This document shows positions 16,820-25,985 of a stretch of DNA of 64,000 bases, one piece after another. The translations under genes were made by a program, and so were the position numbers. Source of the DNA: an uncultured Lachnospiraceae bacterium (GTDB taxonomy: Bacteria; Bacillota; Clostridia; Lachnospirales; Lachnospiraceae); contig URSA01000015.1 of the NCBI GenBank assembly GCA_900550475.1, forward strand, positions 1-64,000. The letters are read 5' to 3'. The notes beneath the pieces are model-generated. The model was not told the origin of the DNA. It was given only the letters and a program-made list of their open reading frames with translations, and searched no databases. Each line of letters opens with the position of its first letter. The first letter of the stretch is position 1.

Positions 16820-17508
16820 TGGTTAAGATTTTGATTGTGGAGGATGATGCGGACATCAACCGGATCCTGGCGAAAATCATGACAAGGCAGGGATATGAGG
16901 TGGTGCAGGCGTTCTCGGGAAGCGAGGCGTGGCTGCGTCTTTCCTCACCGGAGGCGTCCGGGTACAGTCTGATTCTGCTGGATCTGATGCTGCCCGGCAT
17001 GATGGGTGAGGAACTGCTCTCTCACATCAGGGAGAAGAGCGAGATCCCGGTTATTGTGCTTTCCGCAAAGACTGCGCTGGAGGATCGGGTGAATCTGCTG
17101 GAGCTCGGCGCGGACGACTATCTGACTAAACCCTTCGAGCAGGAGGAGGTCGTGGCACGGGTCAACAGGGCGCTCAAGCGTTACCACAGACTGTGTAAGG
17201 ATACGGTGGGAGAGGAAAGGATGACCTACCGGAATCTGGAGCTGCTTCCCTCTGCCAGAGAGGTGCGGGTGAACGGGAAGGAGCTTTCCCTGACCGGACA
17301 TGAGTATGAGATCCTCCTGCTTCTGCTGCAAAATCCGGGCAAGGTTTTTTCCCGGGAGAGTCTGTATGAGCAGGTCTGGCAGGGTGGCTATTACGGGGAG
17401 GACAACACCGTGAATGTGCATGTCAGCAATCTGCGGAAGAAAATTGCGGCATTGGACGAGGGGGAATACATAAAGACGGTGTGGGGAATCGGCTTTAAGC
17501 TGGCGTGA
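16819..17508 (+). CDS. OmpR/PhoB-family response regulator
   Basis: A 229-residue two-component regulator. The receiver domain has the acidic pair EDD at 8-10, the phospho-acceptor Asp55 (LLDLMLPG) and the Lys in LTKPF. The winged-helix DNA-binding domain follows from about residue 130 (SLTGHEYEILLLLL, then VHVSNLRKKI). The frame is open upstream to 16645, but the ATG at 16819, overlapping the previous stop as TAATG, is the natural start. Its partner is probably the histidine kinase at 19342, beyond the ABC genes. Direct repeats at 17516-17548 are its likely binding site. Confidence 0.93.
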   Translation: MVKILIVEDDADINRILAKIMTRQGYEVVQAFSGSEAWLRLSSPEASGYSLILLDLMLPGMMGEELLSHIREKSEIPVIVLSAKTALEDRVNLLELGADDYLTKPFEQEEVVARVNRALKRYHRLCKDTVGEERMTYRNLELLPSAREVRVNGKELSLTGHEYEILLLLLQNPGKVFSRESLYEQVWQGGYYGEDNTVNVHVSNLRKKIAALDEGEYIKTVWGIGFKLA

Positions 17509-17515
17509 ATGCAAT

Positions 17516-17548
17516 CTTTATGATTTCTTTAAACTTTCTAAAAGACTT
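17516..17548 (+). promoter_or_regulatory. three 11-bp direct repeats, probable response-regulator site
   Basis: CTTTATGATTT, CTTTAAACTTT and CTAAAAGACTT follow one another without gaps (17516, 17527, 17538). An 11-base period fits tandem OmpR-family binding. A possible -10 (TATCAT, 17566-17571) lies downstream, which puts the repeats over and upstream of the -35 position. The gene for such a regulator ends eight bases before the repeats, and the ABC genes start just after. Confidence 0.6.
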
Positions 17549-17600
17549 TTTTACGGTGCATTGTGTATCATTGCAATGTACTTGAGAGAGGAGTGAAAGA

Positions 17601-18533
17601 ATGAGTGAAGAAATGATTGTAACAGGCAGCAAGCTGACAAAGCTGTACGGACAGACAGCAGCACTGAAGAATGCTTCCATTGCGATCCGGCGTGGCAGCA
17701 TCTATGGACTTGTAGGCAACAACGGAGCAGGAAAAACGACCTTTCTGAAAATTCTGGCAGGACAGATCTATCCCACGGAGGGAAGCTTTGTCATGCTGGG
17801 AGCGGACAGCAAGGGAAATCTGGGAGCCGTGCGCAAAAGAACGGGCGCCATCATCGAGAATCCGGGCTTTTATCCGAAGCTGACCGCAAAACAGAATCTG
17901 GAATATTACCGGATCCAGAGAGGCATCCCCGGAAAGAACGTGGTTGACAGGATGCTTGAGGAGGTTGGGCTTTCAAATGTTGCAAAACGCAGATTTGAGA
18001 ATCTGTCCCTCGGGATGAAGCAGCGGCTGGGACTTGCTCTTGCGCTGATGGGAGAACCGGAGTTTCTGATTCTGGACGAACCTATAAACGGTCTGGATCC
18101 TGCGGGAATTGTAGAGATCAGAAATCTTCTGCTGAAGCTGAACAGGGAGAAGGGTGTTACCATTCTGATTTCCAGCCATATTCTGACCGAGCTTCAGAAC
18201 ATCGCCACCGACTACGGATTTTTGAATAAGGGAGAGGTGGTGGAACAGATCTCGGCGGAGAAGCTGCGGGAGAAATGCTGTGCTTATCTGGAGATCAAGG
18301 TGACGGATGCCGCCGCCTATGCGGCATTGCTCGAGACGGAGCTGCTCTGTACGAAATACAGGGTGCTGCCCGGAAACTGTATCCATATTCTGGAGCGGGT
18401 GGACAATATTCAGGATTACAGCGCTCTGGCTGTGAAGCACGGAATCGGTCTGCTGGGCTTTGAGATGAAGGAGATCAATCTGGAAAACTATTACATGCAG
18501 TTGATCGGCGAGGAAGGTGGGGAGATACAATGA
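17601..18533 (+). CDS. antibiotic/lantibiotic-protection-type ABC transporter ATPase
   Basis: A 310-residue ATP-binding subunit. Walker A is GNNGAGKT near residue 39, the signature is LSLGMKQRLG, Walker B is FLILDEPINGLD and the switch His lies in ISSHIL. The C-terminal extension of about 90 residues is typical of BcrA-type and lantibiotic-immunity (NisF/SpaF-like) ATPases. GAGAGGAG precedes the ATG. It overlaps the permease gene by four bases. The transported drug or peptide is unknown. Confidence 0.9.
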   Translation: MSEEMIVTGSKLTKLYGQTAALKNASIAIRRGSIYGLVGNNGAGKTTFLKILAGQIYPTEGSFVMLGADSKGNLGAVRKRTGAIIENPGFYPKLTAKQNLEYYRIQRGIPGKNVVDRMLEEVGLSNVAKRRFENLSLGMKQRLGLALALMGEPEFLILDEPINGLDPAGIVEIRNLLLKLNREKGVTILISSHILTELQNIATDYGFLNKGEVVEQISAEKLREKCCAYLEIKVTDAAAYAALLETELLCTKYRVLPGNCIHILERVDNIQDYSALAVKHGIGLLGFEMKEINLENYYMQLIGEEGGEIQ

Positions 18534-19306
18534 TAAATTATATAAAGAGTGAATTATACAGGATAGCACATACAAAGTCCATTTATCTTTTGACAGGTGG
18601 GTGCGCGGCACTTTTGCTGGCGATGAATCTGGTGCTTTACATTTTCCGTGTGCGTTACGATGATTTTCCGTACGCATCCACGAACTTTGTCTTTTCTATG
18701 GTGACAAATGCTTTTGGCTTTGTGCTGTTTCTGACGCTGCTTCTGGGAACCATGGTTTTTTCGGACGAGTATAAAAACCGGACATGGATGAACAGCATTG
18801 CATTCGGGTATTCCCGGTGGACAATCTTTGCAGGCAAGGTGATAGCGGGGATGATTGTTTCCGCTCTGGCGATTGCGTCCGTACTTGCCGTTTTTATCGG
18901 CAGCGCTTATCTTTTGCTGGAAAACAGCGGAAGCGAGGCTATTTACATGCTGCTCAGGGGTGTGCTGCTGAATATTCCCATCTTTATGGCGGGAGAGATC
19001 GGTGTATATACGTTTCTGGCATTAATGCCTACGAGAGATGCCGGAATGTGGTCGTGGATCGGGCTTATCATGCTATTCCCTTCTGTGTGTAATCTTTTGG
19101 GGATGAAATTTAAGTTTTTTGCAAGGCTGAGTCCCTGGCTGATCTACCACGCGGTGGGAGCGGGAGAAATGAACGACGCAGGGCATTATGTCATGGCGTT
19201 TATGACAGAAGGCGGTATGATCAAGTGTCTGGTTTCCGGCATTGCGGGCATCGTGATCTTTATGGCAATCGGACTGGTGGGTATTTCAAAGAAGGAATTT
19301 AAGTAG
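18530..19306 (+). CDS. ABC-2 type permease of the same exporter
   Basis: A 258-residue membrane protein with six predicted helices, of the size and pattern of lantibiotic-immunity or BcrB-like permeases. The start overlaps the ATPase gene (ATGA) and GGTGGGGAG lies upstream. No small bacteriocin precursor gene was found next to it, so self-immunity is less likely than defence against an outside compound. Confidence 0.85.
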   Translation: MINYIKSELYRIAHTKSIYLLTGGCAALLLAMNLVLYIFRVRYDDFPYASTNFVFSMVTNAFGFVLFLTLLLGTMVFSDEYKNRTWMNSIAFGYSRWTIFAGKVIAGMIVSALAIASVLAVFIGSAYLLLENSGSEAIYMLLRGVLLNIPIFMAGEIGVYTFLALMPTRDAGMWSWIGLIMLFPSVCNLLGMKFKFFARLSPWLIYHAVGAGEMNDAGHYVMAFMTEGGMIKCLVSGIAGIVIFMAIGLVGISKKEFK

Positions 19307-19341
19307 GACGGAACGGGACAAAACAGGGAGGAGCGTATCTG

Positions 19342-20244
19342 ATGGCAGTGGCTCTCATCATTACAACTTTTGCGGCAATTCTGTATATGGTACGCTTTTA
19401 CCGCCTGAGAGCAAATCTGAGGCGGGAAGCGAAGGAGCTTGAAGAGATAGGGCAGAATCCGGAGGAAAACCGGATTCTGCATATTTCGTTTCCCGATAAG
19501 GAGGCGGAAAGTTTTTTGGAGGCGGTCAACGCATATATTCTGGTTACGCGGAAGGAGAAAATCACATACCGCAACAGGGAGAGGGAGCTTCGGGCGCAGA
19601 TTGAAAATATCAGCCATGATTTGAGAACGCCGCTCACCGCCATTATCGGATATCTGGAGCTCTTGGATGTGAGCGGTATGGATGAGGAAAATCTTGAGAT
19701 GGTGAAAAATATATCCGGGAAAGCAAGATCCCTGCAGCGCCTGATCGGTAATTTTTACGACTTGTCCAGACTGGAGTTAAATGATTACCGCCTGCAGCCG
19801 GAAAGGCTGGATGTGAGCCGTTTTGCAAGGGAGATTGCGCTGACCTTTTATCAGCAGTTTGAGGAGAGAGGACTTGCCGTGCAGTTGACGGATATTTCGG
19901 CGGAGGCAATGTTCATCTGTGCGGACACGGGGGCTATGGAGCGCATTTTTTCCAACATGTTCCAAAATGCACTTCGGTATGCAAAGAGTTATTTTTGTCT
20001 TCGGGTATTCCGGGACGGCGGGAAGATCTGCCTCTCCTTTGAAAATGACACGGATGCGCTTCGGGCGGAGGATGTGGAGCATCTGTTTGAACGTTTTTAT
20101 ATGACACAGAAATCCCGCACCACCGAGGGCAGCGGTCTTGGCCTGACGATCAGCAAATTGCTGGCGGAGGCGATGGGAGGCAGCGCGGAGGCGAGTCTGG
20201 AGCAGGGGGTGCTTCGGATCCGGTACTGCTTCGAGGAGGTATAG
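19342..20244 (+). CDS. sensor histidine kinase
   Basis: A 300-residue kinase with a single short N-terminal membrane helix and almost no extracytoplasmic domain. The phospho-acceptor is His92 (ISHDLRTPLTA); the N box (NMFQNALRYA) and the glycine box (GSGLGLTISK) are intact. This architecture is common in kinases that work with drug or lantibiotic exporters, where the transporter itself helps sensing. It should phosphorylate the regulator at 16819-17508. GGGAGGAG precedes the ATG. Confidence 0.92.
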   Translation: MAVALIITTFAAILYMVRFYRLRANLRREAKELEEIGQNPEENRILHISFPDKEAESFLEAVNAYILVTRKEKITYRNRERELRAQIENISHDLRTPLTAIIGYLELLDVSGMDEENLEMVKNISGKARSLQRLIGNFYDLSRLELNDYRLQPERLDVSRFAREIALTFYQQFEERGLAVQLTDISAEAMFICADTGAMERIFSNMFQNALRYAKSYFCLRVFRDGGKICLSFENDTDALRAEDVEHLFERFYMTQKSRTTEGSGLGLTISKLLAEAMGGSAEASLEQGVLRIRYCFEEV

Positions 20245-20248
20245 GTGT

Positions 20249-21115
20249 ATGGTCTATCTGACACATTTTACATTTCCCGAGTTGGAACAGGAATATAGTT
20301 TTCGTATGGGATTGAAACGGACATGCTATGATACGGTGTATCCGTTTTTTGTCATATCTGCACATGGGCTCCGCATGCTGGATTTTGAGCCCGTCACCAT
20401 TCTGTACGGCGGTAACGGCTCCGGCAAGACAACGGCACTCAACGTGATTGCGGAAAAGCTGCGGTTACAGCGGGATACCCTCTATAATCGCTCCAATTTC
20501 TATGAGGACTATCTTGAAATGTGCGATTACAGGACGGAGGGGTTTTTGCCGTCCCACAGCAGGATCATCACCAGCGATGATGTGTTTGATTTCATGCTGA
20601 ATCTGCGGAGCATCAACATGGGAATAGACCGGCACAGGGAAGAGCTGCTTTCCGAATATCTGGAGATCCGGGACAATGAGCGCAATCCTTTCCGCATGGA
20701 GTCCCTGAAGGATTACGACCGGTTAAAGAAGGTGACAATGGCAAGAAGCAAGTCACAGTCGAAATACGTGCGGAATTTTGTCCCGGACAATGTGAGGGAA
20801 CATTCCAACGGGGAGAGCGCATATTTGTATTTCACGGAGCATATTCAGGAAAATGGGCTTTATTTGCTGGACGAGCCGGAAAACAGTCTGTCGCCGGAGA
20901 GGCAGCAGGAATTGTTGAAATTTCTGGAGGATTCGGCGAGATTTTTTGGCTGTCAATTTGTGATTGCCACCCACTCGCCCTTCCTGCTCGCCATGAAGAA
21001 CGCAAAGATTTATGATTTGGACGAGGATCCCGTGGATGTGAAGCGTTGGACTGAGCTCCCCAATGTGCGGGCGTACTATGACTTTTTCAAAGAACATGAG
21101 AGGGAATTTTCCTGA
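20249..21115 (+). CDS. SMC/ABC-like AAA ATPase
   Basis: A 288-residue soluble ATPase. Walker A (GGNGSGKTT) is near residues 54-62, an ABC-type signature SNGES follows, Walker B is LYLLDEPEN near residue 204, and ATHSPF holds the switch His. It resembles small AAA_21/AAA_23 proteins of unknown role found singly in Firmicutes. Its ribosome site (GAGGAGGT) lies in the end of the kinase gene, four bases away, so it is probably part of the same operon. It lacks a nuclease partner, so I would not call it a defence ATPase. Confidence 0.8.
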   Translation: MVYLTHFTFPELEQEYSFRMGLKRTCYDTVYPFFVISAHGLRMLDFEPVTILYGGNGSGKTTALNVIAEKLRLQRDTLYNRSNFYEDYLEMCDYRTEGFLPSHSRIITSDDVFDFMLNLRSINMGIDRHREELLSEYLEIRDNERNPFRMESLKDYDRLKKVTMARSKSQSKYVRNFVPDNVREHSNGESAYLYFTEHIQENGLYLLDEPENSLSPERQQELLKFLEDSARFFGCQFVIATHSPFLLAMKNAKIYDLDEDPVDVKRWTELPNVRAYYDFFKEHEREFS

Positions 21116-21131
21116 GTTTTGGAACGGGCGC

Positions 21132-21160
21132 TTGACAAACACGGCTTTTGATCATACAAT
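21132..21160 (+). promoter_or_regulatory. strong sigma-A promoter
   Basis: A perfect TTGACA (21132-21137) is followed after 17 bases by TACAAT (21155-21160). It drives the Rpn-type gene through a leader of about 130 bases. Confidence 0.8.
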
Positions 21161-21213
21161 ATAGAAATCAAGAGTAATCAATGAAACGTGCATTTTCGGC
21201 ACATTCCGGCATT

Positions 21214-21254
21214 TCTGCCACTTTTACTCAATTTATGACAAAAACAGTGGCAGA
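21214..21254 (+). promoter_or_regulatory. hairpin in the leader of the Rpn-type gene
   Basis: TCTGCCACT (21214-21222) pairs perfectly with AGTGGCAGA (21246-21254) across a 23-base AT-rich loop. There is no T run directly after it, so it is not a standard terminator. It lies in the untranslated leader about 45 bases before the ATG. Confidence 0.5.
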
Positions 21255-21298
21255 GGCGGAAACCATGTACCGCCGCTGCCCTTGAAGGGAGGTCGTAC

Positions 21299-22306
21299 AT
21301 GGGAAATATCAATACGGTAATGCAGCATTATCTGGAGGACAGGAGGCGTTTTGCCGACCTGTTCAACGGTGTGTTTTTTCAGGGCAGGGAGAAAATCAAA
21401 CCGCAGATGCTCCGCAATGAGGATGGGCGGTACACGGCGTTTGCAGCGGAAAAAAGGAATCTGGTGGAGGGAAAACGCACAGAGCGGATCCGTGATCTGA
21501 AAATGTGGATGGAATCGGGAGGTCTGCTCCGCATACTGGCAGTGGAGAACCAGAATCTGGTGGACTATGCGATGCCGTTCCGGTGTATGCAGTATGACAC
21601 CATGGAGTACGGGAAGCAGACGGAGGAGCTTAAGAAGAGAAACAGGCAAAGAAACATGCTGGAAACGCCGGCGGAGAAAATGTGCGGAATGCGTAAGCAG
21701 GATAAGCTGATACCGGTGTATACATTATGTCTGTACCATGGAGAGAAGGAGTGGGACGGACCCCGCAGTCTGAAGGATATGATGCAATTCGGTGAGGAGG
21801 ATGAGATGGAGTGCTTTTTCTCCGACTATCCGTTTCACCTGTTCTGTATCAATGAGGAAACAGATTTCTCTGCTTTCAGCACGGAACTGAAAGAGGTATT
21901 TTCGGCGGTACATTACAGAAACAACAAAAAAGAATTTAAAAGACTGCTTGAAATGGATGAATCATATCGACACTTGAGCCGGGACACCGTTGAAGTGTTG
22001 TCCGCCCTGCTCAATGTGCCGCAGATGTGGGAGGAGAGGGAACAGTATATGAACCGTGAAGCAGAAGAGGAGGAGTATGATATGTGTCAGGCAATGAGGG
22101 AATGGCTGGAGGATGAGAGAAACGAGGGAGTGCAGCAGGGGATACAACAGGGAATACAGCAGGGTATACAGGCAGGAATGCAGCAGGGTATCACGGTTAT
22201 CATAAAAAACATGCTCCGCCTGGGTGCACCAATCCGGGATATCTGTGCTTATACCGGCTACAGCGAAGAACAGATCCGGCAGATACAGGAAGAGATTGAT
22301 GCGTAA
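21299..22306 (+). CDS. Rpn-type PD-(D/E)XK nuclease family protein
   Basis: A 335-residue protein of the Rpn/PDDEXK-transposase family. The N-terminal part carries family-type segments (NGVFFQGREKI near the start, then LRILAVENQNLVDYAMPFR, a likely nuclease core). A long helical middle follows. Near residues 278-298 it has several GIQQ-type tetrapeptide repeats, the glutamine-glycine tail usual in this family. Rpn proteins act as DNA nucleases linked to recombination, not as classical transposases. GAAGGGAGG precedes the ATG. Multi-copy families of this kind are common in gut Firmicutes. Confidence 0.8.
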   Translation: MGNINTVMQHYLEDRRRFADLFNGVFFQGREKIKPQMLRNEDGRYTAFAAEKRNLVEGKRTERIRDLKMWMESGGLLRILAVENQNLVDYAMPFRCMQYDTMEYGKQTEELKKRNRQRNMLETPAEKMCGMRKQDKLIPVYTLCLYHGEKEWDGPRSLKDMMQFGEEDEMECFFSDYPFHLFCINEETDFSAFSTELKEVFSAVHYRNNKKEFKRLLEMDESYRHLSRDTVEVLSALLNVPQMWEEREQYMNREAEEEEYDMCQAMREWLEDERNEGVQQGIQQGIQQGIQAGMQQGITVIIKNMLRLGAPIRDICAYTGYSEEQIRQIQEEIDA

Positions 22307-22327
22307 CGGTAAAAGGATGTGGGACAT

Positions 22328-24070
22328 ATGTGGAAAAAATTAAAGAAATACTGGTATTTTGCTGCTTTAGCGCCCATTTTTATGCTGGGTGAGGTGTCCA
22401 TGGATTTGCTGCAGCCCAAACTGATGGCGGTCATCATAGACGACGGAGTTCTGGGACTGAACCAGTCGGGTGTAGGAGACATGCACCTGGTCGTTACCAC
22501 CGGTCTTAAAATGATCGGACTGGTTCTGTTTGGGTGTTTCTGTGGCATTATGTCAGGAGTATTCGCTAATTTGTGCAGCCAGAATTTCGGAAATGATGTG
22601 CGGAAAGAGGTCTTTCGGAAAATTATGTCTCTGTCATTTGAACAGACAGACCGTTTTTCGACAGGTTCTCTGATTACGCGCGTAACCAATGACATTACAC
22701 AGATGCAGAATTTAGTCAGTGAAGCGATTAGGGGATTTGTCAGAACTTTTTTGCTGTTTTTGGGCGGTATACTGTGCATGCTTACTCTGAATATATGCTT
22801 TGGAGTGGTGGTAGTCTGTGCGCTTCCGCTGGTCACCTTATGCGTAATCTGCTTCCTTACAAAGGCGAATCCGCTCTTTTCCATACTGCAGAAAAAACTG
22901 GATGGCGTAAACAATGTGATGCAGGAAAATGTGTCCGGCAACCGTGTCGTCAAAGCGTATGTAAGGGAAGACTACGAAAAAAAGAGGTTTTCCGGGGCAA
23001 ATGAGGAGCTGGTAAATACACAGTTGAGAGTCCTCCTGCTGCTTTCCTATATGATGCCTATCATGAATATTATTCTGAACCTGTCGGTGGTGGCGGTTAT
23101 TAAAGTGGGAGCCATTCAGGTACAGGCGGGGACAGTAACACCCGGCAATGTGATGGCAGCCATCACATACATCTCCCAAATCCTGAATGCTGTGATGCGA
23201 ATGACAATGATATTCCAGTCTGTTTCGAGAGGCGTTGCCAGCGGGAAAAGAGTTCAGGAAGTGTTGTCCTGCCAGCCGGTTATATGTGACGGTGATTTTT
23301 CGGGAGAGACTGGTCTTAGGGGAAAAGTGGAATTTCGCAATGTGTCTTTTGCCTACCCGGGAATGGGGCAGGAGTGGGTGTTGAAAAACGTAAATCTTAC
23401 CATACTGCCCGGAGAGACTGTGGGAATATTGGGCGCCACGGGATGCGGAAAGACCAGTTTGGTGAATCTGATTCCCCGTTTTTATGATGTTTCGGAAGGC
23501 GGAGTTTTCGTGGATGACATTGATGTCAGAAACTATAAGCTTGTGAACCTGCGCGACAAAATTGCCGTTGCGTTACAGAAGAGTGAGATCTTTTGTGCAT
23601 CCATTAAAGAGAACATTTTATGGGGAAATCCGGGTGCTGATACGGAAATGTTGGAACAGGCAATAAAAACGGCACAAGCGTCAGAATTTATTGCCGAAAA
23701 AGCGGAAGGAATGGATATGCAGGTCAGTCAGGGAGGGCACAGCCTTTCCGGAGGACAAAAACAGAGGCTTGCCATCAGCAGAGCCGTTTTGAAAAATGCG
23801 GAGATTCTTATTTTTGATGATGCCACAAGCGCACTGGATTTGAAAACCGAGGCAAATCTGTACGCTGCCTTGCGGGAAAGTCATCCCAGCGCGACTAAAA
23901 TTGTGATTGCCCAGAGAATCGCTTCCGTTAAGGACGCGGATAGGATTGTGGTGCTGGATCACGGACGGATTGCCGCCGAGGGAACGCACACAGAATTGTT
24001 GAACACCAGTCCGATCTATCGGGATATCTTTGATTCCCAGCTGAAGAAAGGCGGTGAGATTGATGGCTGA
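22328..24070 (+). CDS. heterodimeric ABC exporter, subunit with the degenerate ATP site
   Basis: A 580-residue half transporter (six-helix membrane domain plus ATPase domain) of the BmrC/LmrC/TM287 type. Walker A is GATGCGKTS at 369-377 and the signature LSGGQKQRL is complete. Walker B ends in Asp498 instead of the catalytic Glu (IFDDATSALD), and the switch His is Gln529 (IAQRIAS). These are the marks of the non-catalytic partner in heterodimers. A GTG at 22319 is in frame, but AAAAGGA upstream of the ATG at 22328 is better placed. It overlaps the partner gene by eight bases. Likely a drug or lipid exporter. Confidence 0.92.
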   Translation: MWKKLKKYWYFAALAPIFMLGEVSMDLLQPKLMAVIIDDGVLGLNQSGVGDMHLVVTTGLKMIGLVLFGCFCGIMSGVFANLCSQNFGNDVRKEVFRKIMSLSFEQTDRFSTGSLITRVTNDITQMQNLVSEAIRGFVRTFLLFLGGILCMLTLNICFGVVVVCALPLVTLCVICFLTKANPLFSILQKKLDGVNNVMQENVSGNRVVKAYVREDYEKKRFSGANEELVNTQLRVLLLLSYMMPIMNIILNLSVVAVIKVGAIQVQAGTVTPGNVMAAITYISQILNAVMRMTMIFQSVSRGVASGKRVQEVLSCQPVICDGDFSGETGLRGKVEFRNVSFAYPGMGQEWVLKNVNLTILPGETVGILGATGCGKTSLVNLIPRFYDVSEGGVFVDDIDVRNYKLVNLRDKIAVALQKSEIFCASIKENILWGNPGADTEMLEQAIKTAQASEFIAEKAEGMDMQVSQGGHSLSGGQKQRLAISRAVLKNAEILIFDDATSALDLKTEANLYAALRESHPSATKIVIAQRIASVKDADRIVVLDHGRIAAEGTHTELLNTSPIYRDIFDSQLKKGGEIDG

Positions 24071-25874
24071 AAAAGTGCAGATGAACAATTACAGGATTCC
24101 GGGCATGAGGGGGCCAAGGAACCGGCAGCAGGCGGAGAAGCCTAAGGACGGCAAAAAGACATTAAGGCGGCTTGTCCGCTATTTTTCAGGAGAAATCAGG
24201 AAGTTGTGCGGCCTTTTGGCTGCCGTGATCATCATTGTGATATGCTCAGTGTGCGCCCCCAGCCTGCAGAGCGGAGCCATTGACAGGATTGCGCAGGGGA
24301 GGTTTGGCGAACTGCCGCAGGTTCTTGCGGTAATGGCGGTGCTGTACCTGATTCAAAGCGCCTGCTCTCTTGCACAAAGCCGGCTGAGCGCTATCTTAAG
24401 TCAGGACATTGTAAAAAGACTGAGGGAGGATTTGTTTGATAAGATCGTGAATCTTCCGGTTAAATATCTGGATATGCATTCTCACGGAGATATTATGAGC
24501 CGCATGACAAATGATGTGGAAAACATATCCAACACGGTGTCCCAGTCCCTGAGTTCCATGGTGTCCGGCATTCTGACCATCGTGGGAACTGTGGTAATGA
24601 TGTTTTACTGGTGTCCCCAACTGGCAATTCTTTCATGCACGACGGTGGTACTGACAGTTACGGCAACCCGTTTTCTATCATCTGCCATGAGAAACTCTTT
24701 CAGGAAAAGGCAGGAGCTTCTTGGAAGCCTGAACGGAACAGTGGAGGAAATGGTAGGCGGTTACAGGACGGTTGTTGCCTACAACCGTCAGGAAGCGGTT
24801 ATAGAGGAGTTTGACGAAACTGCCGATGCGCTTACCAAAACAGGAATCGTAGCGGAAATACTGGGCGGTTCCATGGGGCCGGTCATGAATGTGATCAATA
24901 ACATCGGATTCGTGATTATTGCGGCGTGCGGAGGCTATTTTGCAATCAAGGGAATCATTTCCATCGGTGTGATTTCCGCATTCATCGTGTATGCAAAGCA
25001 ATTCGGCCGTCCCATTGATGAGCTCGCCCAGATTTATGGGCAGATTCAGACGGCGATCGCCGGTGCAGAGCGGGTTTTTGCAATCATGGACGAACCGGGT
25101 GAGGATAAAACAGGCGACTGTACCATGGAGAAAACAAAAGGAACCATCACCTTTGAAAACGTTAATTTTTCCTATGTACCGGGACATCAGGTGCTCCATA
25201 ATTTCAGCTTTGAGGTTCGGGAGGGACACAAAGTAGCGCTGGTAGGTGCTACCGGCAGCGGAAAAACGACCGTGGTAAACCTGCTGATGCGGTTTTATAA
25301 TCCGGACAGCGGAAGGATCGCCATCGACGGTGTCGATATAAAGGACATTGCCTGCGATGAACTGCGGCGCAATACGGCAATTGTTTTACAGGATACGGTA
25401 TTGTTTGCAGACACAGTGAGGAACAATATACGTTACTCCAAGGAGGACGCAACGGAGGAGGAGATTGATGCGGCTGCGAAAATGAGCAACTGCTTTGATA
25501 TGATCCGGCATATGCAGGACGGTTATGAGACAAAGCTTGCCGCATCCGGCAATAATCTGTCACAGGGTCAGCGACAGTTACTTGCCATTGCAAGGGCGTT
25601 TTTGGCCAGTCCCAAGATATTGATTCTGGACGAGGCTACCTCCAATGTAGACACCCGGACGGAAAAGCATATACAGGATGCCATGGTAAAGCTTATGGAG
25701 AACCGCACCAGCCTTATTATTGCACACAGGCTTTCTACCATACAGGATGCGGACTGCATTATTGTGATGGATCAGGGCAGGATTGTGGAAACCGGAAATC
25801 ACGATGAATTGATTAAACAGAAGGGACGGTACTACGAGCTGTATATGACGCAGTTTGCGGGTAACGCAATTTGA
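24063..25874 (+). CDS. heterodimeric ABC exporter, catalytic subunit
   Basis: A 603-residue half transporter with an N-terminal extension rich in Arg and Pro. The ATPase has a complete catalytic site: Glu524 in LILDEATS and His555 in IAHRLST. Its own signature is LSQGQRQLL, with Gln replacing a Gly. In the dimer, the active ATP site combines this Walker B with the intact signature of the partner. The ATG at 24063 lies inside the end of the upstream gene behind AAAGGCGGTGA, giving 1:1 coupling. Confidence 0.92.
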   Translation: MAEKVQMNNYRIPGMRGPRNRQQAEKPKDGKKTLRRLVRYFSGEIRKLCGLLAAVIIIVICSVCAPSLQSGAIDRIAQGRFGELPQVLAVMAVLYLIQSACSLAQSRLSAILSQDIVKRLREDLFDKIVNLPVKYLDMHSHGDIMSRMTNDVENISNTVSQSLSSMVSGILTIVGTVVMMFYWCPQLAILSCTTVVLTVTATRFLSSAMRNSFRKRQELLGSLNGTVEEMVGGYRTVVAYNRQEAVIEEFDETADALTKTGIVAEILGGSMGPVMNVINNIGFVIIAACGGYFAIKGIISIGVISAFIVYAKQFGRPIDELAQIYGQIQTAIAGAERVFAIMDEPGEDKTGDCTMEKTKGTITFENVNFSYVPGHQVLHNFSFEVREGHKVALVGATGSGKTTVVNLLMRFYNPDSGRIAIDGVDIKDIACDELRRNTAIVLQDTVLFADTVRNNIRYSKEDATEEEIDAAAKMSNCFDMIRHMQDGYETKLAASGNNLSQGQRQLLAIARAFLASPKILILDEATSNVDTRTEKHIQDAMVKLMENRTSLIIAHRLSTIQDADCIIVMDQGRIVETGNHDELIKQKGRYYELYMTQFAGNAI

Positions 25875-25985
25875 TGTAGGGTCTATGGTTTTCTGCCGTA
25901 ATATGTTAAAATATACCTGACAGGAGCCGCTGCGTGGCGGAATTGCTGAAATACGAAAACAGGATGGCGGAAAGGCAGAAGAACC

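Noticed and set aside
17601..20244. Lantibiotic self-immunity locus
   Set aside because: No small Cys-rich precursor, LanB/C/M or peptidase gene lies nearby; detoxification of an external compound fits better.
20249..22306. AAA ATPase plus Rpn nuclease as a two-gene defence system
   Set aside because: They are separated by 183 bases with a strong separate promoter for the second gene, and the Rpn family is usually scattered as single genes.
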